From positions 1-5,652 of the forward strand of contig CAIXSC010000029.1 of assembly GCA_903921945.1 (NCBI GenBank): a DNA stretch of 5,652 nucleotides, given 5' to 3'. A model generated the notes under the pieces. It saw nothing but the letters and a program-made list of their open reading frames with translations. It searched no databases and was not told where the DNA came from. The position numbers and the translations under genes were made by a program. The stretch's first letter is position 1; the number at the start of each line of letters is the position of its first letter. The stretch comes from an uncultured Planctomycetaceae bacterium. GTDB taxonomy: Bacteria > Planctomycetota > Planctomycetia > Pirellulales > Pirellulaceae. Of this stretch, positions 1-5,652 are shown piece after piece.

Positions 1-2427
1 CGACCGAGCCGCCCTGGGGAATGGCGCAATCGTGAAATCATGCCAGTCACGCCGCTGGGCGCCATGGGCAAACAGCGATTGCGGACCGAGAACGTCAGCG
101 AGGTGCTGTACTGGGAAGCGCGAGTTCTGGACTATGTGAGTCAACGGCTGGCTAACGAAGGCGGGTCTGAATCCCTGGTCGCGCTGCTGGAGCGGCTGGA
201 AAAAATGAACGCCGCCTGGGAGCCGCGCGAGCGCCAAATCTTGCAACTCCGGTTGCAACTGAAGGCGGTGCGTTCGCGAGTTGCCAAGCGGGCGACTAAC
301 CCGGCAACGCTCGCTCCAGCACTCGTCGAGTTGGAAACATTGGCTCGAGCCCACCGCGGCGAGCCAGCGTTCGTAGCCGAGTATTCCGCGATCCACGCGG
401 AACTCGCGCTCGAAGCGCTGGCGCGGGGCGACCACGCGACCACTCGGGACAGACTGCGCGATTTGGAACGCGTCGCGGCCGATGCGCCGGCAACCGTCAA
501 CGTGCGCACCGCCGCCCGCCGCCGCGCTCGCGAACTGCTCATTGACGCCGAGGTTGCCCAGCGCACGGGCCAAGCGGGCGAGGCGGCGATCGCGCTCGCG
601 GCGGCAGCGTCGCTCGGCGCTGGCGATACGGCGATCGAAGCCGAATTGCGTCGCCAGCGAAAATCGGAAACGCTGCTCGTCGGCGCCTTCGAACCGCTTC
701 CACCCGGCGACCTGCTGCCCGCTCGCACCGAATTGCAGCAGTTTGTCAGCGAGCTGATCTTTGAACGGCTTTTCGAGCCTTGGTCGGCTTCCGCGCCGCA
801 GCGGCTGTCCAACACGGCGAGCGCGACAATCTCAACGGGCGTCGCCAACGCGTCGAGCGCTACAGGGCTTGGCAGCGCCGTGAGCGCTCGCGCCTCCTCG
901 GGCGCGCCGGCAATCAACAGCCGACGCTATGTGCGCGGGCCGCTCGTCGAATGGGCCGAACTGAAAGACAACGGCGCCCGTGTCGATGTCACGTTGGTGG
1001 AGGGACGCCAATTCGCGGACGGACAACCGCTGAGCGCGGGACTGGTCCAAGAAGCGGCGCGCATGGCGAGCCGCCCTGGCGTCAAAGAGGTGCTGCTGCT
1101 CGGTTCCCGCCAATTGGCGATTCGTCTTGCCGCGCATCCGCAGCCATTCGAAGGGCTCTCCTTTCCAGTGTCCGCAGGTCCACGCAACGGCACAGGACCG
1201 TTTCGGCTTGAAGCCAGCTCCGATCCGTCGCTCTCGGCTCGCTTGGTACGCAACCCGACACATCCTTCCAGCCGACTGGCACACTCCGAAGTGGCGCGTC
1301 CCGAAGTGGCACGCTCTGAAGTGGCACGTCCCGAAGTGGCGCGTCCCGAAGTGGCGCGTCCCGAAGTGGCACGCCCCGAGAGGACGCTTGCCGAGTCGCC
1401 GACCGCGCGGAGCTCTGCTGCGATATCGAACCATGGTTCGCCGCTGGCGGGGCTGATCGAATCGATCGCGATCCGGCGTTACACGGCTGACCAATCGGCG
1501 CGAGCCGCGAACGACTTGGCGCGCGGCGAGATTGAACTGTTGTTTCCTGTATTCGCGGATGACTTCGCGGACGTCAGCGGCGGTATCCTGCGATTCGCGC
1601 GTCGGCCGATTCGACGGGAGAGTGTCTGGCTCCTCGCCGTCAATCATCGCCATCCGCTGTTAGCGCACCGCGATGCGCGGCGCGCGCTGCTGCTGGCGAT
1701 CCCGCGGCGGACCATTTTGCGGGAAGTTTTCCCGCTGAATGCGCAAAACGCGCGGCATCGAGTGGCGACCGGGCCATTTCCACCGCATTCGCCAGCCCAC
1801 GATGACTCGGTTCCGGAAACGCCGCCGGACATCATCGCGGCGCGTGATTTGGTTGCCTCGTTGCGGATGAAGCATCCCGAGTCGTTCCAGCGACCGATGC
1901 GACTGGCATTCGCCGTAGATGAACCAAGGGCGGCCCAGGCGATGGAGAAAGTGATCGTCGCTCTGGAAGCCGTCGGCCTTCCCGTCCAACGGATGCCGCT
2001 CACCGTGCCCGGCTACCTGGAGCAAGTGCTCGACAACCACGATTACGACCTCGCCTACTATCGGCTCGACCACGACGACTCGCTGTTCGATTTACGCGAA
2101 CTGTTCGGAATCGAACCGGCGCAAGTCGAACGCGGCGGACGCAATTTCATGGGCTACCAAGACGACCAACTGTGGCAGGTGATGATCGACGCGTCACGCG
2201 GACGAACCGGCGTCGAGATTCTCACCCGTCAACGGCAAACGCATCGTCGTCTGCATGACCAGATCGCCTTCGTGCCGCTGTGGTGGCTGGAACAGTTCGC
2301 CGTTTCGGGCAGCCGATTGGTGCTACGCGACCCGGCCGGAAACCCGCGGCCCGCGATCGTCGATGCTCCCGAACTGGGCCAGGGCGCCGCCTTCTGGTCG
2401 CTCACGCCCCAGGAGCGAGCACGATGA
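1..2427 (+). CDS. Family-5 (peptide/nickel-type) ABC solute-binding protein, divergent, 5' end outside window
   Basis: This is an envelope solute-binding protein of the SBP_bac_5 family, which normally delivers peptides, metals or sugars to an ABC importer; the ligand cannot be told. Numbering from nt 1 (808 codons in window), residues 15-220 are a helical, Ala/Arg/Glu-rich, possibly TPR-like region. The binding fold starts near residue 224. Family landmarks are FADGQPLSA (from 338, the usual F-x-DG-x-P-L-T/S-A), GTGPF (397-401), a VNHRHP...DARRALLLAIPRR stretch (about 547-572), and a C-terminal VPLWWLEQFAVSGS segment. Two low-complexity insertions interrupt the fold, at residues 270-307 and about 419-480. 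The frame is open from nt 1. ATG codons at 40 and 64 exist, but neither has a good ribosome site or a signal peptide after it, so the start is probably upstream. The TGA overlaps the next gene's ATG. No permease or ATPase gene is adjacent, so it may be an orphan receptor or have a structural role. Confidence 0.8.
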   Translation, partial: RPSRPGEWRNREIMPVTPLGAMGKQRLRTENVSEVLYWEARVLDYVSQRLANEGGSESLVALLERLEKMNAAWEPRERQILQLRLQLKAVRSRVAKRATNPATLAPALVELETLARAHRGEPAFVAEYSAIHAELALEALARGDHATTRDRLRDLERVAADAPATVNVRTAARRRARELLIDAEVAQRTGQAGEAAIALAAAASLGAGDTAIEAELRRQRKSETLLVGAFEPLPPGDLLPARTELQQFVSELIFERLFEPWSASAPQRLSNTASATISTGVANASSATGLGSAVSARASSGAPAINSRRYVRGPLVEWAELKDNGARVDVTLVEGRQFADGQPLSAGLVQEAARMASRPGVKEVLLLGSRQLAIRLAAHPQPFEGLSFPVSAGPRNGTGPFRLEASSDPSLSARLVRNPTHPSSRLAHSEVARPEVARSEVARPEVARPEVARPEVARPERTLAESPTARSSAAISNHGSPLAGLIESIAIRRYTADQSARAANDLARGEIELLFPVFADDFADVSGGILRFARRPIRRESVWLLAVNHRHPLLAHRDARRALLLAIPRRTILREVFPLNAQNARHRVATGPFPPHSPAHDDSVPETPPDIIAARDLVASLRMKHPESFQRPMRLAFAVDEPRAAQAMEKVIVALEAVGLPVQRMPLTVPGYLEQVLDNHDYDLAYYRLDHDDSLFDLRELFGIEPAQVERGGRNFMGYQDDQLWQVMIDASRGRTGVEILTRQRQTHRRLHDQIAFVPLWWLEQFAVSGSRLVLRDPAGNPRPAIVDAPELGQGAAFWSLTPQERAR
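1288..1377 (+). repeat. 15-bp coding minisatellite, six copies (EVARP/EVARS)
   Basis: Six head-to-tail 15-bp units with consensus GAAGTGGCRCGTCCC start at 1288, 1303, 1318, 1333, 1348 and 1363. Units 1, 4 and 5 are identical, and the others differ at one to four bases. A decayed unit (nt 1273-1287, encoding RLAHS) precedes them. Each unit encodes Glu-Val-Ala-Arg-Pro, with Ser replacing Pro in unit 2. The tract lies in a variable loop of the solute-binding protein, after the GTGPF landmark. The 15-bp period keeps the frame, so copy-number change would lengthen or shorten the loop without breaking the gene. Confidence 0.95.
2411..2415 (+). promoter_or_regulatory. Ribosome binding site (AGGAG) for the coiled-coil protein gene
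   Basis: AGGAG sits 8 nt before the ATG at 2424 and inside the last codons of the solute-binding protein gene. It is the best Shine-Dalgarno match near any candidate start of this gene. It therefore selects 2424 over the upstream in-frame GTG-type start at 2280 and the later in-frame ATGs at 2463, 2481 and 2517. The ATGA overlap points to coupled translation. Confidence 0.75.
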
Positions 2428-4433
2428 CGTTCTCCAAGGGGACGCCCGCAGACGGGAAGTCGATGCTGGGCGGGAGATTCATGCTGGACGGGAGGTCGAT
2501 ACTGGTCGCATGGTCGATGCTGGCGTTGGGGTGGCTCGGATGGACGGCCGAAGTTCGCGGAGAAAACTGGCCGGAAATCGGGGATCAGCAGGTTCGTGTC
2601 TGGATTGCTGCCGCGCCGCATGCGGCGATCGACGAGCCCCTGGTCGCGCGAATTATGGAGCGTGCCCGGCGAAAGTTCGTGGAAGCGTTTCCTGGCGGCG
2701 TGCCGGATGTCGCCATGGCGCCCGACGCGGTCCGAGTCTGGCTGGCTGGCCGCCCGATCGACGCGGTGACTGGCGCGAAGTTCCGCGAGTGGGCCGGTGA
2801 CGACCACCGGAAAACCATCCTTGTGGACGTGCGGTACGAACGGGGCAACTGGCAGTTGGCGGGCGTCGAGTACGACGGTTATTTCGCACAGATTGGCAAG
2901 GTGCGCCGGGGCCATGTCGTGCAACGCGCGATGGTGGCCGAACAAGCGGCGGCCTGGGCGCTGCGTTGCTATTCCCTGGTTGGACGAATCGGGGCCACCG
3001 AGGACGGCTTGCTGCTGGTGGATTTCCCCGCGCTCGAACGATTGCGGGGACTGGCCGATTCGCCAGCGCCGCTTCCGGGCTCGGTCCTGCGCATTTACCG
3101 CGAGCGGTGGATGGGAGTGGCCGGCGCATCGCCCGCGTTGGCTCAGGAACCTCGTGACGACCAGTTCCTCGTGGTCGCGGAAGATCGCGGAACGCGGTTC
3201 GCAACGCGGCTCGCCGTTCCCGGCCAGGAGTCTGACAAGCTGTATTTCCAGGCGGTCGGCGATGCGGCGGCGCCCGTGCGTTTCCTCGCTCGCATGGTCG
3301 ACCCGGCTCCGGGACTGTGCCGCGTTCGAGTGGTATCGCAAGAGAATGGCGATGAAAAGACGCCGCGACCGCGCTCGCCACGCGAGGGCTGTGTTGTGTA
3401 CGTCTCGCCCTTGCGACCAAGTCGACAAGACCTGCCGCGGCCGTTGGGCGTGACCGACGATCGTGGCGAGTTCACGCTCGAAGCGCCAGCCGGCCTGCGG
3501 TACGTCGTCGTCACGCACGGCGTGTCGATGTACTATCGTCCGTTTGTGCCCGGTTGTTCCCCGGCAACGCTCGAGTTTCTCGTGCCGCATCGGCCGCCAC
3601 GACTCGATCTGGCCGAAACCCTGAATCGTTTGGGCGATAACCTGCGCGATCGCCGCGCGCGGTTCAACGATCTGCTCAAGCGGTTGAGGGTGACCGTTGA
3701 GTCGGCTGATGTGCCGGCCGCTCGGCAATTGGCCGAGGAGAGCGAACAGTTGGCCGATGTGAAAACCTTGGACGCCGAGCTGTCCGGGGTGGCACAGGAG
3801 GCGGAAAAGGCGAAGTACGACGTCGAGCCGCTCTACGGACAACTTGTGAAGGAATTGCAGGCGTTTCGCGACGAGGTCCGCGACGCGGCCATCACAACCG
3901 CCGCGACGCAAGCCGAAGTCCAGGGCTTACGGCGGCGAATCAACGAGCTTTGGCCCAAGAAACGCGCGTGGGATGAATTGAAGGCCAAGCTGGATCGACT
4001 GGCAACGCTGGATCCCAACGATCAAACCGTGAAACGCCGTCGACAGTGGCTCGGCGACGCACTCCAGGTAACCGCTCCCGCGATGGCCGATGCGCGGAAG
4101 GAGATCGATTTGGCGAGCCCGCAGTCGGACTCAACCCGCTTCCTGGACAGTTGGAGTAAACTGCAGCCCGCGGTGACACGACTGTTGGACACAGGCGACC
4201 TTTGGCTGTTACGAGTGGCGGATGCGTTCCCGAATTGGGAATCGCTGGTGGCGGCGGAAAAGGTTCGGCTGGAGGCGGACATCAAGCAACTGGAGAGTGG
4301 CGGAACGAAAGACGAGGCGACGCGATTGCAGGAGCGTCAAGCCAAACTGAGCACCGTCACCAAGGAGTTAGCCGCCGTCGGCGAACGGCTCGACCCAACC
4401 CTCAACAAAGTCCTTCAGAAGGCTCCACCGTAA
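2424..4433 (+). CDS. Secreted coiled-coil protein of unknown function, coupled to the solute-binding protein
   Basis: I do not recognise a named family. The start at 2424 is supported by the ATGA overlap and the AGGAG site, giving 669 residues. Residues 26-40 are hydrophobic (ILVAWSMLALGWLGW), followed by a plausible signal-peptidase site near V44-R45-G46, so export is likely. Residues 50-285 form a mixed alpha/beta region with no motif I can name. Residues about 287-390 look like a beta-sandwich: a Val-rich strand (GCVVYVSPL), then GVTDDRGEFTLEAPAGLRYVVV, which resembles carboxypeptidase-regulatory-like modules. From about 393 to 530 the sequence is charged, heptad-like and strongly helical, and a second such stretch covers about 610-669, so long coiled coils are expected. 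No transmembrane segment is seen after the signal peptide. The likely place is periplasm or cell surface. Co-translation with the solute-binding protein suggests a shared complex or process, which is inference. Confidence 0.8.
   Translation: MTFSKGTPADGKSMLGGRFMLDGRSILVAWSMLALGWLGWTAEVRGENWPEIGDQQVRVWIAAAPHAAIDEPLVARIMERARRKFVEAFPGGVPDVAMAPDAVRVWLAGRPIDAVTGAKFREWAGDDHRKTILVDVRYERGNWQLAGVEYDGYFAQIGKVRRGHVVQRAMVAEQAAAWALRCYSLVGRIGATEDGLLLVDFPALERLRGLADSPAPLPGSVLRIYRERWMGVAGASPALAQEPRDDQFLVVAEDRGTRFATRLAVPGQESDKLYFQAVGDAAAPVRFLARMVDPAPGLCRVRVVSQENGDEKTPRPRSPREGCVVYVSPLRPSRQDLPRPLGVTDDRGEFTLEAPAGLRYVVVTHGVSMYYRPFVPGCSPATLEFLVPHRPPRLDLAETLNRLGDNLRDRRARFNDLLKRLRVTVESADVPAARQLAEESEQLADVKTLDAELSGVAQEAEKAKYDVEPLYGQLVKELQAFRDEVRDAAITTAATQAEVQGLRRRINELWPKKRAWDELKAKLDRLATLDPNDQTVKRRRQWLGDALQVTAPAMADARKEIDLASPQSDSTRFLDSWSKLQPAVTRLLDTGDLWLLRVADAFPNWESLVAAEKVRLEADIKQLESGGTKDEATRLQERQAKLSTVTKELAAVGERLDPTLNKVLQKAPP
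2451..2522 (+). repeat. 18-bp coding tandem repeat, four imperfect copies, at the signal peptide
   Basis: Four contiguous 18-bp units (2451-2468, 2469-2486, 2487-2504, 2505-2522) follow the pattern GACGGGAGGTCGATGCTG with substitutions. They encode DGKSML, GGRFML, DGRSIL and VAWSML, residues 10-33 of the exported protein. The first three units form the extended, basic n-region, and the fourth has diverged into the hydrophobic core of the signal peptide. Units 1, 2 and 4 each contain an in-frame ATG, giving possible alternative starts at 2463, 2481 and 2517. Confidence 0.85.
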
Positions 4434-4446
4434 TCCGCGAGGCGTG

Positions 4447-4505
4447 ACCTGCGGCGGGAAACGCGACGTGCCGGCGGAAAGTGCGACTTGCCGGCGGGAG
4501 TGCTG
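4447..4505 (+). repeat. Intergenic 19-20 bp tandem repeat, three imperfect copies
   Basis: Units at 4447-4465, 4466-4485 and 4486-4505 share the pattern AC-N-TGCCGGCGGRAA followed by a variable GTGCG-like tail. The first copy lacks one C. They begin 13 bp after the stop codon of the coiled-coil protein gene. The repeated GCCGGC core is self-complementary, but there is no T-run to make a terminator. No role can be assigned from the sequence. The GTG at 4481 falls inside this tract, which argues against it being the start of the following gene. Confidence 0.7.
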
Positions 4506-4582
4506 GGTGCTGTCGCGAGTTCCCGATCGGTGGCCGAAGCAACGATGGCTGGAATTTCCTACTCAACCTTTTGCGACGAACT

Positions 4583-5392
4583 ATGAATCTTCAACTGACG
4601 GATAGCGTGGCCGTGATCGTGGGCGGGGCGAGTGGGATTGGGCTGGCGATCGGCAAAGCGTTCGCCGACGAAGGGGCGGCGGTCGTGCTAGCGGACCGGT
4701 CGGCGGCGGTGGCCGAACGCGCTGGCGAACTGGCGCAGTCGACCCGAACGCGGACAGCGGGACGGATGGTGGATGTCGTCGACTATGAGGGAATGCGACG
4801 ATTGGCGGACAGTGTGGTGTCGGAGTTTGGCCGGGCGGACCACATCGTATACGCGGCGGGGATGGGCTCGGGAAAGTTCGGTTTTCCGTTCTGGAATCTT
4901 TCGCCGTCGGACTGGCCGCGGATCCTGGAGGTGAATCTGGTCGGGGCGGTGAACACGGCGCACGCTTTCGCGCCGCACTTGACGGCCGCTCGACGCGGCA
5001 CCGTGTTGATGATCTCGTCGGTCGCCGCCCAAATCGGTTCGCAAACCGATCCGCCCTACAGCGCGGCGAAGGCGGCGTTGTTGAATTTCACGCACTGCGC
5101 GGCGAAGGATTTCGCCGCTTATGACGTGCGGGTGAACGCGATCTGTCCAGGAATGGTCCAGACGCCGTTGAATCGCGGAGTCTGGCAAGCGTGGCACGAC
5201 AGCCAGCCTCCCGATACGCGGCGGAGCTACGAGGACTGGGCGGGAGAAAAAGTCCGCAAGATCGCGCCGCTCGGCCGCTGGCAAACGCCCGAAGACATCG
5301 CGGCGATGGCCGTTTTCCTGGCATCGCCTCGGGCGAACAACATCACGGGCCAAACGTTGAATGTCGATGGCGGTCAAGTGATGCACTGCTAG
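4583..5392 (+). CDS. Short-chain dehydrogenase/reductase (classical SDR), probably NAD-dependent
   Basis: This is a cytoplasmic NAD(P)-dependent oxidoreductase of the classical SDR family, 269 residues, a usual length for the family. The Rossmann glycine motif is GGASGIG (14-20). D38 at the end of the second strand (VVLAD) favours NAD over NADP. D64 sits where the adenine-ring contact usually lies. YAAG (90-93) replaces the usual NNAG. The catalytic set is complete: N118, S146, Y159 and K163 (YSAAK). CPGMVQTPL (188-196) follows, and the C-terminal segment carries PLGRWQTPEDIAAMAVFLAS and ITGQTLNVDGG, typical of sugar, sugar-acid and 3-oxoacyl reductase-like SDRs. The substrate cannot be told. 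I prefer the ATG at 4583 because the family N-terminus begins just before the first beta strand; the in-frame GTG at 4481 would add 34 atypical residues and starts within a repeat. No strong ribosome site is visible. The 149-bp gap suggests a transcription unit separate from the upstream pair. Confidence 0.95.
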   Translation: MNLQLTDSVAVIVGGASGIGLAIGKAFADEGAAVVLADRSAAVAERAGELAQSTRTRTAGRMVDVVDYEGMRRLADSVVSEFGRADHIVYAAGMGSGKFGFPFWNLSPSDWPRILEVNLVGAVNTAHAFAPHLTAARRGTVLMISSVAAQIGSQTDPPYSAAKAALLNFTHCAAKDFAAYDVRVNAICPGMVQTPLNRGVWQAWHDSQPPDTRRSYEDWAGEKVRKIAPLGRWQTPEDIAAMAVFLASPRANNITGQTLNVDGGQVMHC

Positions 5393-5505
5393 GCGGTTTT
5401 GCTGTCCGGATTCCTCCGAGCGTCGCGAGTCGTTTCAACGCCTCGCGGAAAGGCCACGCGCAGCCAGTCGCGAATCGTGAGCGATACTCGGCGGCCGATG
5501 GCGCA

Positions 5506-5529
5506 CCCGCCTTGAGCCAGTTTGGCGGG
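5506..5529 (+). other. Weak stem-loop downstream of the SDR gene
   Basis: CCCGCC (5506-5511) can pair with GGCGGG (5524-5529) around a 12-nt loop. It lies 113 bp after the SDR stop codon and has no following T-run, so it is at best a poor intrinsic terminator. In such G+C-rich DNA a six-pair stem may be chance. Confidence 0.25.
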
Positions 5530-5555
5530 CTGACCGGTCGGAAGGGATCAAAAAG

Positions 5556-5608
5556 TCGAAAAGTGGCTGGCACGTTGTCCGAATCGAAAAGTGGCTGGCA
5601 CGTTGTCC
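5556..5608. repeat. Two perfect 25-bp direct repeats, REP-like intergenic element
   Basis: Positions 5556-5580 and 5584-5608 are identical 25-mers, each starting TCGAAAAGTGGC and ending CACGTTGTCC, separated by GAA. The A/T-rich AAAAGTGG start stands out from the surrounding G+C-rich DNA. Perfect identity in non-coding DNA suggests recent duplication or a maintained element. Short repeats with an AAAAGTG...GGCAC pattern are, as I recall, abundant between genes in planctomycetes and resemble REP sequences mobilised by Y1 (RAYT-type) transposases. That link is inference, and no transposase gene lies in the window. Confidence 0.85.
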
Positions 5609-5614
5609 ACTTTT
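5587..5614. other. Inverted repeat / hairpin overlapping the second 25-bp repeat
   Basis: AAAAGTGG (5587-5594) is the exact reverse complement of CCACTTTT (5607-5614), giving an 8-bp stem with a 12-nt loop. A competing 7-bp pairing joins GGCTGGC (5593-5599) to GCCAGCC (5626-5632). The first stem is flanked on its right by one more T and then CC, so it could act as a weak bidirectional terminator or as the folded unit of a REP-like element. Only the second of the two 25-bp copies has the matching right arm. Confidence 0.6.
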
Positions 5615-5652
5615 TCCGGCTCGAAGCCAGCCGGCCCCAGCGTCGACGGACA

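Noticed and set aside
832..1653. Minus-strand open frame with a repeated His-Phe-Gly-Thr-Arg pattern
   Set aside because: The pattern is only the antisense reading of the 15-bp EVARP minisatellite; the plus-strand frame carries the binding-protein landmarks on both sides.
2280..2423. Earlier in-frame start for the coiled-coil protein (GTG at 2280)
   Set aside because: It would overlap the solute-binding protein gene by about 150 bp, place 48 non-hydrophobic residues before the signal peptide, and ignore the well-spaced AGGAG before the ATG at 2424.
2229..3911. Long minus-strand open frame (560 codons) opposite the coiled-coil protein gene
   Set aside because: Its translation is rich in Arg, His and Gln with no domain pattern, and the opposite strand holds a gene with a ribosome site, signal peptide and coherent domains. 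Long antisense frames are common in G+C-rich coding DNA.
4434..4460. Intrinsic terminator after the coiled-coil protein gene
   Set aside because: No stable stem followed by a T-run could be found; only short G+C-rich repeats are present.
4481..4582. Earlier in-frame GTG start for the SDR gene
   Set aside because: It lies inside the 20-bp tandem repeat and adds 34 residues with no similarity to SDR N-termini; the ATG at 4583 gives the normal family length.
5343..5573. Small minus-strand gene (76 codons)
   Set aside because: It starts inside the 25-bp repeat, overlaps the 3' end of the SDR gene, has no clear ribosome site and encodes a low-complexity basic peptide.
5556..5608. CRISPR array
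   Set aside because: There are only two copies with a 3-bp spacer and no cas genes; real spacers are about 30 bp or longer.

Overview
The window is high in G+C and densely coding. Everything convincing lies on the + strand: two translationally coupled genes (nt 1-4433), a 149-bp gap, a short-chain dehydrogenase gene (nt 4583-5392) and 260 bp of non-coding DNA that ends in a short dispersed-looking repeat. The style suggests a planctomycete, probably of the Pirellulales: a very divergent, over-long family-5 solute-binding protein with a helical N-terminal extension, next to a large secreted coiled-coil protein of unknown function. This assignment rests on protein style alone; there is no rRNA or marker gene here.

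Region 1 (nt 1-2427) is a family-5 (peptide/nickel type) solute-binding protein. Its frame is open through the left edge, so the true start and any signal peptide probably lie outside the window. Its binding fold carries two low-complexity insertions, one of them a 15-bp coding minisatellite (Glu-Val-Ala-Arg-Pro/Ser, six copies). Region 2 (nt 2424-4433) overlaps it by ATGA and has a good AGGAG ribosome binding site. It encodes a 669-residue exported protein with a possible beta-sandwich (carboxypeptidase-regulatory-like) module and long coiled coils. Its N-terminus is built from four 18-bp repeats that run into the signal-peptide core. The two proteins are almost certainly co-translated and may act together in the cell envelope, but the sequence does not show what they do. 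No ABC permease or ATPase gene is visible.

Region 3 is a gap (4434-4582) with three imperfect copies of a 19-20 bp unit and no clear terminator or promoter. Region 4 is a complete classical SDR oxidoreductase, probably NAD-dependent, with no obvious link to the upstream pair. Region 5 (5393-5652) has no convincing gene. It holds a weak hairpin and two perfect 25-bp direct repeats with inverted-repeat character, resembling REP-type intergenic elements.

I found no CRISPR array, tRNA, rRNA, complete mobile element or defence system. The most unusual feature is four unrelated-looking tandem repeat tracts in 5.6 kb. Those inside genes all keep the reading frame.
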